Below the pieces are notes generated by a model that worked only from the letters and a program-made list of their open reading frames with translations, was not told the origin of the DNA and did not search any database. This document shows positions 45,003 to 54,527 of a DNA stretch of 64,000 bases, in pieces. The first letter of the stretch is position 1. Each line of letters starts with the position of its first letter. Source of the DNA: Chlorobiota bacterium. GTDB lineage: Bacteria; Bacteroidota; Chlorobiia; Chlorobiales; Chlorobiaceae. The translations under genes and the position numbers were made by a program. The stretch lies in assembly GCA_016866305.1 (NCBI GenBank), contig VGMX01000004.1:62001-126000 (forward strand), written 5' to 3'.

Positions 45003-46238
45003 TTACCTGGCAAAATCGATGTACTGGCCATCAGGGAATGGAACCAGTGCGATCTTGCCATCAGGTCGTTCCCTGTTCAGCCATGTCATGAAATCGCTCC
45101 CTTTCCACTCTTCGAAACCGCCCTTGAAACCATCGTGCCCGGAATACAGATTGATATATCTTCTGAACAGTTCGATCGTGAATGCCGTTTCTGCTCCTTC
45201 GGGCTTGTAGGTTTGCGTGCCGGGACAAAGGGCGCATTCCGAGGGTTTGTCCGCCTGGCTGCAGAACCAGCTCTCTTCGGTAAGGTAACCGCAGTGGCCT
45301 CCCTTTTCAATGCGCGCTACCGCTGCCCAGCTTCGGGAAGAGGATAACTGGCTGAACTGGGTGGCGGCACCGGCATTCTCCGACCAGGAAGGAGGGCTGG
45401 AGTTCTCGAGGGTGGCGCAATCACACTGCCCGATCACCATGAGCGATGGCATCTGTGCTTCAGAAAGCACCTCCCGGTAAGGCTGCATGCCCGGGGCGAG
45501 AACGGGAACCTTCATATCGACCGGCGAAAGCTGGACCAGGCCGACGGGATTGGCCCGGTCTTTCGGATCCCACTCTTCCATTCGGGCGGAGTAGGCGGGA
45601 AGAATCTCCCGGTCGTAGATGACCGGATTGAAGGGACGAAAGGTTTTTTTGCCGATCTCCCTCAGCTTTTCGAACCCTGTTGCTGCAACCTGGGCATGAG
45701 CGCCCCCGACGGAGTGGCCGGCAAAAATCACGTTGTTGCCCTTCATGAAGCGGGTCCTGTTCCCGATCTCCCGGTCATAAAAGCCTTTGTTTCTGTTATG
45801 CTCGTCGATCTTGTAGAACTCGTCGGTGGCACCGTATTTGACGAGGTACGATGCTGCGGCATAGGCATCCTGTCCAACACGAGGGTTTCCGCCGAAATCA
45901 ACCCAGGGCATGGCCAGCGACTGCATATGCGATGCAGTGACAAAAGCCATCGCCCAGTTCCTTTCAACAATCGCCTGGCTGTAGTTGTAGTAGGCCGACG
46001 GATTGATACCGAAAAGCGGGTTGTCGTTGAGAAAGGCGCCTGCGATCTTTTTGGGATAGTACAGTAAATCGTTGCCGATAAGAAAGCCATGACTGAACAT
46101 CACAAGACCGTTGGCATCGAGATTCTTCGGATAGAACACTTCAATAACCAGTTCGACAAACTGCGGAATCCGCCAGTCGTACTGCAACCAGATGTGAACT
46201 CGGTCGAAACAGTAGTTGTTGATGCAGATAGGTTTCAT
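45003..46238 (-). CDS. Alpha/beta hydrolase
   Basis: The 411-residue protein has the nucleophile elbow GHSVGGAHAQ (Ser ~175-180) and an oxyanion/strand region VMFSHGFLIGNDLLYYPKKI. A late KGGHCGYLTEES probably supplies the catalytic His, and an Asp is likely among SLMVIGQCDCATLE. No signal peptide is evident. It resembles esterases or dienelactone-hydrolase-like proteins, including plant chlorophyllase-type folds, but no specific substrate can be named. It is transcribed after the Nif11-type peptide gene, 65 bp downstream. Confidence 0.75.
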   Translation of the reverse strand: MKPICINNYCFDRVHIWLQYDWRIPQFVELVIEVFYPKNLDANGLVMFSHGFLIGNDLLYYPKKIAGAFLNDNPLFGINPSAYYNYSQAIVERNWAMAFVTASHMQSLAMPWVDFGGNPRVGQDAYAAASYLVKYGATDEFYKIDEHNRNKGFYDREIGNRTRFMKGNNVIFAGHSVGGAHAQVAATGFEKLREIGKKTFRPFNPVIYDREILPAYSARMEEWDPKDRANPVGLVQLSPVDMKVPVLAPGMQPYREVLSEAQMPSLMVIGQCDCATLENSSPPSWSENAGAATQFSQLSSSRSWAAVARIEKGGHCGYLTEESWFCSQADKPSECALCPGTQTYKPEGAETAFTIELFRRYINLYSGHDGFKGGFEEWKGSDFMTWLNRERPDGKIALVPFPDGQYIDFAR

Positions 46239-46303
46239 ATGCGGAGGGGGGATAAATGGTTAGAAAAATACCTGAACCCTAAACGGTATCCGGTCTCGAC
46301 AGC

Positions 46304-46567
46304 TCAATGCCACAGACCTCCTCCACACCTCCGGCCGCGAACCCGGGTTGTTTCGTTGTCCACATCGCAGAACCATCCGGCCACGTGACCGAGGGCTCCG
46401 GGCGAAAGCGTGGATTTGGCCTCCTCAAGCTCCTCTTCGGTAAAATCGTACCCTGCTTCGGCAACCAGCTCGCGACGTTTTTGGGCAAGCCTGCGGGTAA
46501 GGGAACTGCAGAAATCCTGATCTTCAGTGAGCTTCACGAGAAACTGCCTGGCGGACTCGATGGACAT
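46304..46567 (-). CDS. Nif11-type leader peptide (RiPP precursor-like)
   Basis: The ATG at 46567 is fixed by a perfect AAGGAGG eight bases upstream. The 87-residue peptide opens MSIESARQFLVKLTEDQDFC and includes REL-VAEAGYDFTEEELEEA, the hallmark of Nif11-class leaders that guide modification of natural-product peptides. The expected GG cleavage site is replaced by GHVAGW, followed by a core of ~22 residues (FCDVDNETTRVRGRRCGGGL, WH) with two Cys, three Arg and a GGG. No LanM, cyclodehydratase or radical SAM gene is adjacent; the nearest enzymes are an SDR upstream and an alpha/beta hydrolase downstream. Confidence 0.8.
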   Translation of the reverse strand: MSIESARQFLVKLTEDQDFCSSLTRRLAQKRRELVAEAGYDFTEEELEEAKSTLSPGALGHVAGWFCDVDNETTRVRGRRCGGGLWH

Positions 46568-46689
46568 GATACAGCCTCCTTGTAATTGGTAAAAAAGATA
46601 TCCTAAAGGTAATACCTTCAAATATAGGCATTTATCATAAATCTTGCATATCCGGGGAACGAACTTGCACAGAAAACAGCCACACCCTC

Positions 46690-47448
46690 TTACAGCCTCG
46701 CTCCTCCGGAAATTTCAAGAATCTGACCGGTAATGAAGGCAGCATCATCCGAAGCGAGAAACAGTGCGGCCCTGGCGACATCGATCGGATGAGCGATTCT
46801 TTTGAGCGGATAGCGGGATGCACTTTCCCGGACAAGCGCATCCCATCGCTCCTGGCCAAGAGTCTTACGGAACACCGGCACATCGACCAGCGAAGGTGCA
46901 AGCGCGTTTACCGTAATATTGAAGGTGCCGAGCGACATGGCAAGAGAACGCGTGAACGCCGCAATGCCGCCCTTGGCGGCAGCATAGGAAAACTGGCCCT
47001 GAGCACCCCGGTACACCAGGGAACTCATGGTGACAATCCTTCCGTATTCCTGGGACTTCATGAGCCGGGCAGCTTCCCTGCAGCAAATCATGCAGGAGCG
47101 GAGATTGAGCGCGAGATTGCGGTCTATCATGTCGCTGCTGATCCCATCAGCCGGACTGAACGGGTCGAGATCACCTCCGGCGATGGTAACGAGAATATCC
47201 AGCCTGCCAGACTGTTCACGCAAGGATGCGAAAAGCGCTGAAACCATCTCCTCACTGGTCACGTCCACGCCGAACCACGAGGCACGCCCGCCTCGATCCC
47301 TGATCTCGGCACAAAGGGCATCACAACCGGCGGTATCGGTATCGGCAAGAATGACTTCGGCCCCCTCATCCGCGAAAATGAGAGCTGTCGCACGCCCGAT
47401 ACCTCCTGCCGCTCCGGTAATAAGAGCGGTCTTCCCGTGTAGTCTCAT
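46690..47448 (-). CDS. Short-chain dehydrogenase/reductase (FabG-like)
   Basis: The 252-residue classical SDR has the cofactor motif [10 protein letters not shown], a D at the end of strand 2 (VILADTD) favouring NAD, the catalytic Ser-Tyr-Lys ([20 protein letters not shown]), and a C-terminal [17 protein letters not shown]. 'VTIAGG' replaces the usual NNAG, which is a noticeable variant. Substrate unknown. It overlaps the glycosyltransferase gene by four bases, so they are coupled. Confidence 0.88.
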   Translation of the reverse strand: MRLHGKTALITGAAGGIGRATALIFADEGAEVILADTDTAGCDALCAEIRDRGGRASWFGVDVTSEEMVSALFASLREQSGRLDILVTIAGGDLDPFSPADGISSDMIDRNLALNLRSCMICCREAARLMKSQEYGRIVTMSSLVYRGAQGQFSYAAAKGGIAAFTRSLAMSLGTFNITVNALAPSLVDVPVFRKTLGQERWDALVRESASRYPLKRIAHPIDVARAALFLASDDAAFITGQILEISGGARL

Positions 47449-48302
47449 CGGTTTTCCTTCAGTTCAGGGTTGGCAAACAGTTTAAAGCCCATGAGACTGG
47501 TCATGGACTGAACCGCGCTGTTGATGCGTCCGATAAAAAGATCGAGATCGGTCACTTCATGGCTTTTGTCGGATGCTGCCTGTTCCATGAATTCAAGAAA
47601 CTGGCGATGCCGCATCTCTCCGATCCTCGAAGACCAGGAAAGGTTCGAAATCCGGAAAGCACAAAGCGGTTCGTCGATCATGTAAAGATCACCGTGTTTG
47701 AGCAACTGTATCCAGAAATCCAGATCGATGGTATAGGGAACCACGGCACTGTAGCCTCTTGTTTTCGATATAAGTTCTGCAGGATACAGGCCGCAGACCG
47801 GTTCTCCGATGATGTTCGTGCCCATCCTGATCATTTTTCTGATCACATCGACAGGCTCGATACGGCCGCCGGGAACGAAGTTGACTTTTTTGATGAGTGG
47901 CTTTCCCTCGGGATCGATGATGGTTCTCTGGCAACTGACGAGACTTATGCCGGCATGGCGTGAATATTCAAGGACATCGACCTGCTTTTCGATACATTCC
48001 GGAAAAAGGATGTCGTCGCCACAGACCAGCTTGACGTATTTGCCTCTCACGTCGCAGATCGCCCTGTTCCAGTTCTTTTCGGGCCCGAGATTGACCGGGC
48101 TGGGAAATAGCCGTATGCGGGAATCTGAAAAAGAGGAGGCAATCTCCAGTGACTCATCGGTTGAATGATCATCATAGATCAGAAGCTCGAAATCGGTGAA
48201 CGACTGCTCCAGGATCGAACGGATGGTTTCAGCGATAAACCGGGCATTATTGTACATCGGTACGGTAACCGATACCAATGGCCTGTTTTTTGAACTAATC
48301 AT
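47445..48302 (-). CDS. Family 2 glycosyltransferase
   Basis: The 285-residue protein has the GT-A start [20 protein letters not shown], then [20 protein letters not shown], the diphospho-sugar-binding [10 protein letters not shown] and no membrane helix. It likely transfers a sugar to a surface glycan or lipid. Overlapped by the SDR gene (ATGA-like), suggesting a joint role in sugar or glycolipid modification. Confidence 0.88.
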   Translation of the reverse strand: MISSKNRPLVSVTVPMYNNARFIAETIRSILEQSFTDFELLIYDDHSTDESLEIASSFSDSRIRLFPSPVNLGPEKNWNRAICDVRGKYVKLVCGDDILFPECIEKQVDVLEYSRHAGISLVSCQRTIIDPEGKPLIKKVNFVPGGRIEPVDVIRKMIRMGTNIIGEPVCGLYPAELISKTRGYSAVVPYTIDLDFWIQLLKHGDLYMIDEPLCAFRISNLSWSSRIGEMRHRQFLEFMEQAASDKSHEVTDLDLFIGRINSAVQSMTSLMGFKLFANPELKENR

Positions 48303-48340
48303 AACTTCCCTGTGTAATAAAAAATCGTTACCGCATGAGG

Positions 48341-49576
48341 CTATTCCTGAATAAAGAGCGCTTCATGCCGAACTGCCCATTCAGGCGTAGCTTTCTTGCC
48401 GGAATCAAGCACCGTCGTGCCGGAAACCCTGACTCCGGTCAGGCGCGCATGGCTGAGATTGGCCCGCCAGAGATTGGCATTTCTGAGATCGGTGCCGCCA
48501 AGATCGGCTTTTTCAAGATTTGCTTCACGCAGATCACAGCCGGAAAGATCGGCATGACGCAGATCAGCATCGAACAGATCGGCTTTCCTGAAACTCGCAC
48601 CCCGAAGATTTGCTCGGGCAAGATCGGCATAACTCAGGTTTTTCTGATCGAAACTCGCCTGATGCAGGTCTATCGGCATACCCCGGTCACGTTTACGCAT
48701 GTCATTCCAGGCGAATACCCCGGATTTCAGTTTTTTGTACAGCACGTCGTCATATGCGGCACGGATGTTTCCGGACCTGCGCCAGGGATTCTCCCCGGCT
48801 CCGGCTGTTCTCGTCCGGAGGGGGCCCTGGTTACCGGAATCCGTCAGAGCAGCCTGACCGGCATCTGAAACTCCCGGAACAGCCGAAACCGGTTCTGGGC
48901 TGTCGGCAACGAAAACCGCATGATGCTCTCCTGCCCAGACCGGCGTCGCATAACTGCCGGAAGCCAGCACGGTAGTGCCTGAAACCCTTGCACCGGAAAT
49001 TTCTGCATGGCTTATGTCGGCACGCCAGAGGTATGCGGAACGAAGATCGCAGCCTGAAAGAACGGAACCGGCAAGGCCGGCTTCACGGAAATTCGTTTCC
49101 CGCAGATCGGCGCCGCTGAAATCGGCATTCGAACAATCGGATTTCTTGAGAACTGCGGCACACAGAACAGCGCCTTTGAGCGACGCGTTATCAAGCAAGG
49201 CGTCTTCAAGGTCTGCGGACTGAAGACGGGCGTTATCAAGAGATGCTCTTGAGAGTATCGACGAGCGCAGTATGGCGGCGTCGAGCCGGGCATGTTCAAG
49301 CCGGGCTCCGGAAAGATCACTGTTGCCGAAATCGGCGCGGGAGAGATCGGCATAACGGAAATCGGCTCGTTTGAGGTTCATTCCTTTGAGCACAGCTCCG
49401 GAGAGATCGGCCACGCTCTTCGGATTGGCTGCCCTGTAGCTGTTCCATGATTTCACTCCGGCCTTCAGTTCCTTGAGGTGCGCGGCATTATATGCCAGCG
49501 CGTCGTGCCTGGCAGTGGAAAAAAAAGCAAGAAAAACCAGACACGAGTGAATAAAAAATTCTTTGTTATTTCGCAT
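48341..49576 (-). CDS. Exported pentapeptide-repeat protein with two duplicated halves
   Basis: Start placed at the ATG at 49576 ([20 protein letters not shown]), which gives a 411-residue protein with a signal peptide. It contains two right-handed quadrilateral beta-helices of A(D/N)LxX repeats (for example [20 protein letters not shown] and [20 protein letters not shown]). Each half opens with a Lys-rich helix ([28 protein letters not shown]) and closes with nearly the same cap ([13 protein letters not shown]...[18 protein letters not shown]...TPEWA), so the gene arose by internal duplication. Overlaps the heme-copper-oxidase-like gene by 11 bp. Function unknown. Confidence 0.88.
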   Translation of the reverse strand: MRNNKEFFIHSCLVFLAFFSTARHDALAYNAAHLKELKAGVKSWNSYRAANPKSVADLSGAVLKGMNLKRADFRYADLSRADFGNSDLSGARLEHARLDAAILRSSILSRASLDNARLQSADLEDALLDNASLKGAVLCAAVLKKSDCSNADFSGADLRETNFREAGLAGSVLSGCDLRSAYLWRADISHAEISGARVSGTTVLASGSYATPVWAGEHHAVFVADSPEPVSAVPGVSDAGQAALTDSGNQGPLRTRTAGAGENPWRRSGNIRAAYDDVLYKKLKSGVFAWNDMRKRDRGMPIDLHQASFDQKNLSYADLARANLRGASFRKADLFDADLRHADLSGCDLREANLEKADLGGTDLRNANLWRANLSHARLTGVRVSGTTVLDSGKKATPEWAVRHEALFIQE

Positions 49577-50879
49577 GCCCTGAAAGATTGGTGAGTGTTT
49601 CACGATAAAGTTCAGGATCAAGATTCCTGATCAGGTAGGCAACGCCAAGCCCGAAAAGCATGCCTGCCCCGCCGAGCAGCAAATCGTTTTCAAGGAAAAA
49701 AGCAAGAAGGATAGCGGTTGCGGCAAGCAGGAGAAAAGTAAGCTGTCCGAATGCTTTTTTCATGGTCACCTGGCCAAGTATTGCGGAAAGCGCACGGTCG
49801 GCTCCGAGCTTGTCGAGCGAAGCCGTCCTTGCAATTGAAGGAACGACAATGTAGATCATTCCGATAAAGGAAAAGGTAATCCATCCAAGCAATGCGGCAT
49901 GCGTATGGGAATGATAGATCCACATCCTGTCAATTCGGATTGGAGGAAGGGATCCGAAAGGAATTCCCTTGATGTAATAGATGTTCATGATCCCGTAGGC
50001 ACTGGTGGCGAAGAGCAGGGCGAGTCCGCTGAGCAGAAAGGCGAGGGCGGGATGGGGAAAGTTGGTCCTGAAAAAATTGTACAGGTAGCGGGCAAATCCC
50101 CCGAGCATGGCCATGACTCCGAACAGCAGAATATGGCTCACGAGCATCATGCCAAAATAGTAGCCGAGAAGAATCACGACAAGAAAAATCAGCACGCCTC
50201 CGACGAAAATGTAGAACCAGAGGCTGAAAAGGGTTTTCATCAGTTCGCGTTTCGACGAGCTCCGCCATGCGTAAGTGTACAGAAAGCCCATGACGCTGAT
50301 GCTCAGCGGAAACGAGGAGCCCAGAAAATAGGACGACTGCGTCACGAAAAACGGGATGATGCCGCTGTCGGGGAAGGACTCTTTCAGGCCAAGCGTGAAG
50401 AGACCGAGATTTGCGTTCAGGAGAAAGAGCACGTCGAAAATATAGTAGCGTACCGATACCTCTTTCCAAATCTTTCCAATGGAGAGTGTGGAAAAAATCT
50501 CACGGAGCGGACCGGCTACAACCACCATGAGAAAAAATCCGGTAGCAGCCTTCAGAAGCGGCCACTCCAGCAGCACGGCAACGGTTATGGCCGCAAGTGC
50601 ACCGAGCACTGAAACAATGTAACGCATCTGTTTACGCGGGTCGACAGCAAGCTCGGGGTAAATTGCAGCCGTCAGGTAGCGGTTGAGCAGCAGGATCGCC
50701 AGATTGCCGAACCCGATAAAAAAGATATAGGGGTGGAGACGGTGCAGGTGGTGGCTGCCGGTGAAAGCGCCCGCTGCGCCGAGAAAAGCCGCAACGGCGA
50801 TAACCGAAACGGACACCCTGAAAAACCGTTGCACAACGCGTTCAAGCCCGGCACCGGCATGAAGGTCTTGCATGAACAT
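49566..50879 (-). CDS. Twelve-helix membrane protein related to heme-copper oxidase subunit I
   Basis: The 437-residue polytopic protein has ~12 helices. HSHTHAALLGWITFSFIGMI followed by YIVVP near residue 320 and the N-terminal HHLHRLHPYIFFIGFGNLAI resemble His-rich helices of heme-copper oxidase subunit I and NnrS-like proteins. The complete Cu-B His set is not evident. Heme binding is plausible, catalysis is not established. Its start is coupled to the DoxX-like gene's stop (TGATG), and its stop overlaps the pentapeptide gene, so the three form an operon. Confidence 0.65.
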   Translation of the reverse strand: MFMQDLHAGAGLERVVQRFFRVSVSVIAVAAFLGAAGAFTGSHHLHRLHPYIFFIGFGNLAILLLNRYLTAAIYPELAVDPRKQMRYIVSVLGALAAITVAVLLEWPLLKAATGFFLMVVVAGPLREIFSTLSIGKIWKEVSVRYYIFDVLFLLNANLGLFTLGLKESFPDSGIIPFFVTQSSYFLGSSFPLSISVMGFLYTYAWRSSSKRELMKTLFSLWFYIFVGGVLIFLVVILLGYYFGMMLVSHILLFGVMAMLGGFARYLYNFFRTNFPHPALAFLLSGLALLFATSAYGIMNIYYIKGIPFGSLPPIRIDRMWIYHSHTHAALLGWITFSFIGMIYIVVPSIARTASLDKLGADRALSAILGQVTMKKAFGQLTFLLLAATAILLAFFLENDLLLGGAGMLFGLGVAYLIRNLDPELYRETLTNLSGHAK

Positions 50880-51271
50880 CAGTGTTTTGTGGTTTTCAAT
50901 TCATTGATGGCGATCAGCGAAAGCGCAATCAGCGAAACATTCAGCGTCAGCGGATTGAACGGTTCGGTAAACAGTCCCGCCTCGAAAAGCAGCACGTAAG
51001 CCAGCAGAAAAAGCAGGACTGCAATATTGAGCCGGAACACCCATGCCTGACGAGCCGCGAGCAGCAGAAGGCCGAAAGCGATCTCCGCACCCCCCATCCA
51101 TCCGACGGCTGCACATGCCCACTGGTAAACAGGAATGACATGGCCCAGCAGTTCGATCTCCCCTTCGCTTCTGCAGACAAGTTTGGGTACGGCACCCTGG
51201 TAGATCCATGAAAACGCGAGGACTGTCCGGCTGAGAAACAGAACAGGGTTCTTTGCAAACAGTGACTTCAT
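50879..51271 (-). CDS. DoxX-like membrane protein
   Basis: Using the ATG at 51271 (MKSLFAKNPV) the protein has 130 residues and four helices: LSRTVLAFSWIYQGAVPKLV, the helix VYQWACAAVGWMGGAEIAFG, NIAVLLFLLAYVLLF and PLTLNVSLIALSLIAINEL. The 'YQGAVPKL' then 'AEIAFGLLLL' pattern is that of the DoxX-like (DoxX_3) family, small quinone-associated membrane proteins. It is the first gene of the overlapping trio with the oxidase-like and pentapeptide genes. Confidence 0.8.
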   Translation of the reverse strand: MKSLFAKNPVLFLSRTVLAFSWIYQGAVPKLVCRSEGEIELLGHVIPVYQWACAAVGWMGGAEIAFGLLLLAARQAWVFRLNIAVLLFLLAYVLLFEAGLFTEPFNPLTLNVSLIALSLIAINELKTTKH

Positions 51272-51401
51272 AAGGCCAGAATCAGGTAAAAATGCAGGAC
51301 GTTTCGACAAGATAACAGTTCCGGAGCAAAGGTGCCCTCACAAACAGAACCGGAATACCCGGAATTCCGCCGAAAGTCCGCTAAAGCCGGACAGCACTGC
51401 T

Positions 51402-54400
51402 TCACGACTTCTCCGCCGGACGCATCTTTTCCACGATCCGGGCGAACCTGCCCCTGAACCTGTCGAACCCGACATACACCACAGGAATCACCAGCAACGT
51501 GAGAAACATGGAGCTCGCAAGCCCGCCGATTAGCGCAACAGCAAGTCCTGACTTCCACTCGGAGCCAGAACTTCCCGACATGGCGATCGGCATAAGCCCG
51601 AAAATCAGGGTGAACGTGGTCATGAGAATAGGGCGCAGCCGCTCGCGGCCAGATTCGACAATGGCCGAATGCAGCTCCATGCCTTCCTCGCGGAACCTCG
51701 TGATGAAATCCACCAGAAGAATCGCATTTTTTCCGACAAGACCGACCAGCATGATGATACCAAGTATTGTGAAGATGCTGAGCGACTTGCCAAAAAATGC
51801 AAGCGCGAAAAGCGCACCGATCACGGCCAGAGGAATGGAAAACATCACCACCATTGGCCAGATGTATGAATCGTAGAGCGCTACCATGATAAGATAGACG
51901 AAAACGATGGCTACGAGAAAAGCAAGAAGCAGCGTGGAAAAAGATTCGCCCTGACGTTTCAGGTCGGACTCGTACGCATGGGAAACCCTGGGAGGCATGA
52001 CCCCGTCCTTTTTCATTGCTGCGATGATGCGCTCGATATCCTGTCCGACACTGCCGACCGGACGTCCGATGACCTGGGCTTTGACCCACACGGCACTGTT
52101 GCGGTTCTTTCGCTGCAGCTGCGTATAGCCCCGGTCCTGGACGAAACTTACGAACTGGCCAAGGCGCACAAGCTCCCCGCCTGGTGTCCTGAACGTGATA
52201 TTTTCAATACTGCGGGTATGTTTCCGATAATACTCGTCAAGCATGACGCGAATATCATACTCATCATCTCCTTCCCGGAACCTGCCTGCCTCGTCTCCGG
52301 CATAAGCTGTCCGGAGAGCAGCACCGACATCGGCTATGGTGAGACCGAACGAGGCCATTTTTTCCCGGTTGACGACAGCCCTGACTTCCGGGCTGCCAAG
52401 CGAGGAGGTGAGTTTCACATCGGCGGTACCCGGAACAAGACGGAGGCTGTCGCGCAACGCCTCGGCTGAAAGCAATACTTCGTTGCGGAAAGGTCCGCTG
52501 AAAATAACCATTACCGGGGTCTCGTTGGCAGTACCGAAAATACCGATGGGGTTGATGCTCGCCTTCAGTCCGGGAATGTCGCGCAGAAGATTACGGACTT
52601 CCTGCATGAAACCATCAGTGGATATGGCACGCTGCTCCTTCGGAACAAGACGCACGTTCAGCTCGGAAACGTTATCCGCACTCTCCGTGAAAAATCCCTC
52701 CGTGGATGCTCCGACGTTGGCAAGCACTTTCTCAACCTCGGGACTGGCGGCAATCCGGCGCTCGATCTCCTGTGTGATCCGGTCGGTCTCCTCGATCACT
52801 GTTCCCGGTTCGTATTCCATCATCACGGAAAATTCTCCACGGTCCGATACCTCAATGAACTCGCCGCCGATAAAACCGAAAACAAGGAGACTGAAGGAAA
52901 GGAAAAGCAGAACGGTCGAGGCGGCGATAACCGTCTTTCCGTGACGGAGACTCCAGAGAAGCATCTCGCCGTACCAGTCTCGCAATCGCTGGAAATTCTG
53001 CTCGAAACCTATGGCGAACCGGGAAAAAACGTTGTCGGGACGAAGATGCTCCGCTTTTGAAAAGCGCGATGCCAGAAGAGGCGTCACGGTAAAGGAAACA
53101 AAAAGACTCACCATGGTGGATATCACCATGACGATGGAAAACTCGCGAAGGATATTGCCAACAATTCCGCTGACAAGCGAGAGGGGCAGAAACACCACTA
53201 CATCGACCAGCGTGATGGAGAGCGCTGTAAACCCTATCTCGTTCCTGCCTCGAAGCGCCGCATCGTGAGCATCCTCTCCTTGCTCAAGGTGGCGGTAGAT
53301 GTTCTCCAGAACGACAATCGAATCATCGACAAGAATACCCACCACGAGGGAAAGGGCAAGCAGTGTCATGAGATTCAGTGAGAAATCGAAAAGGTACATC
53401 CCGATGAAGGTGGTGACCAGCGATGTCGGAATGGAAACCATGACAATGAGGGAATTGCGAAGGCTGTGCAGAAACAGCAGCATGACCAGCGCGACAAGCA
53501 TGACGGCGATCAGGAGGTCATGCTGTACGGCACTGACGGCCTCGACCGTGAACGTTGAGGCATCCTGGGCAATATCGAAACCGAGCTTGTCTTCCTGGTA
53601 AAGCGTTTCGAGCGTGTTCAGCTTCTCGCGAACCAGCCTGCTCACATCGACCGTATTGGCGTCGCTCTGCTTCATGATGACGATTCCGACCGCATTTTTA
53701 CCGTTGATGCGGGTTATGGTCGTGACATCCCTGAAACCGTCGCGCACTTCGGCTACATCACCAAGGCGTACGACTCCCCCTTCGGGGTCTGAACGCAACA
53801 CAAGTGCCCTGAGCTCGTCAAGCGATGCAAATTTCCCTGCAAGCCGAACCACGAACTGACGGTCACTGGCGTCAACGGTTCCGGTCGGAAAATCGAGATT
53901 CGCCCGGCTTACCGCACCCAGCACCTCGGTTATTGTGAGACCGTATGACTCGAGCCTTCCAGGATCGAGGTTCACCCGGATCTCACGTTCCCGCCCTCCG
54001 GTCAGGTAAACCTGGCCAACCCCGGCAACGCTTGAGAGCTGCGGCTTGATCTTGTCCTTGAGAAGCTGGAAAAACGAGGCATCGGACAACGACGACGTGG
54101 CTCCGAGCCGCAGAACAGGAACCTCGTCGAGCGCGAACTTGCTTATCACCGGCTCCTTGGTCTCATCAGGAAGCTGGTTGCTGATTTCGTTGACTTTCCG
54201 TTGAGCATCCTGCAGGGACTTGTCGATATCCGCATCATTGGCAAACTCCACCGTTACAACGGACAAGCCCTCAGAAGAGGTGGACGAAACCGACGCGATC
54301 TTTTCAAGCGCGGAGACCGACTCCTCCACAGGTCTTGTCACCGAGGTTTCAACCTCACCCGGAGATGCTCCGGGATACTGGACGGAAACCGAGACAACAG

Positions 54401-54527
54401 GAGGAGTCATCTTCGGCAGAAGCTCATACTGCAACTGCCCATAGCTGAAAAGCCCAAGGATACCAAGCACCGAAAAAAGCACGACAACAAGGCTGGGCCG
54501 CTTGATGGCAAGTTCGGTCAGCGTCAT
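51402..54527 (-). CDS. RND-family efflux pump, inner-membrane permease
   Basis: The 1041-residue AcrB/MexB-type permease has the two large periplasmic loops and 12 helices. The proton-relay Asp pair is in LSLVVGILVDDSIVVLENIY, with the N-terminal ITELAIKRPSLVVVLFSVLG style start (TLTELAIKRPSLVVVL) and the QYPGASPGEVETSVTRPVEE signature. It exports drugs or hydrophobic compounds by proton antiport together with the adaptor encoded just upstream (ATGA overlap). No TolC-type outer-membrane gene is in the window. Confidence 0.95.
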   Translation of the reverse strand: MTLTELAIKRPSLVVVLFSVLGILGLFSYGQLQYELLPKMTPPVVSVSVQYPGASPGEVETSVTRPVEESVSALEKIASVSSTSSEGLSVVTVEFANDADIDKSLQDAQRKVNEISNQLPDETKEPVISKFALDEVPVLRLGATSSLSDASFFQLLKDKIKPQLSSVAGVGQVYLTGGREREIRVNLDPGRLESYGLTITEVLGAVSRANLDFPTGTVDASDRQFVVRLAGKFASLDELRALVLRSDPEGGVVRLGDVAEVRDGFRDVTTITRINGKNAVGIVIMKQSDANTVDVSRLVREKLNTLETLYQEDKLGFDIAQDASTFTVEAVSAVQHDLLIAVMLVALVMLLFLHSLRNSLIVMVSIPTSLVTTFIGMYLFDFSLNLMTLLALSLVVGILVDDSIVVLENIYRHLEQGEDAHDAALRGRNEIGFTALSITLVDVVVFLPLSLVSGIVGNILREFSIVMVISTMVSLFVSFTVTPLLASRFSKAEHLRPDNVFSRFAIGFEQNFQRLRDWYGEMLLWSLRHGKTVIAASTVLLFLSFSLLVFGFIGGEFIEVSDRGEFSVMMEYEPGTVIEETDRITQEIERRIAASPEVEKVLANVGASTEGFFTESADNVSELNVRLVPKEQRAISTDGFMQEVRNLLRDIPGLKASINPIGIFGTANETPVMVIFSGPFRNEVLLSAEALRDSLRLVPGTADVKLTSSLGSPEVRAVVNREKMASFGLTIADVGAALRTAYAGDEAGRFREGDDEYDIRVMLDEYYRKHTRSIENITFRTPGGELVRLGQFVSFVQDRGYTQLQRKNRNSAVWVKAQVIGRPVGSVGQDIERIIAAMKKDGVMPPRVSHAYESDLKRQGESFSTLLLAFLVAIVFVYLIMVALYDSYIWPMVVMFSIPLAVIGALFALAFFGKSLSIFTILGIIMLVGLVGKNAILLVDFITRFREEGMELHSAIVESGRERLRPILMTTFTLIFGLMPIAMSGSSGSEWKSGLAVALIGGLASSMFLTLLVIPVVYVGFDRFRGRFARIVEKMRPAEKS

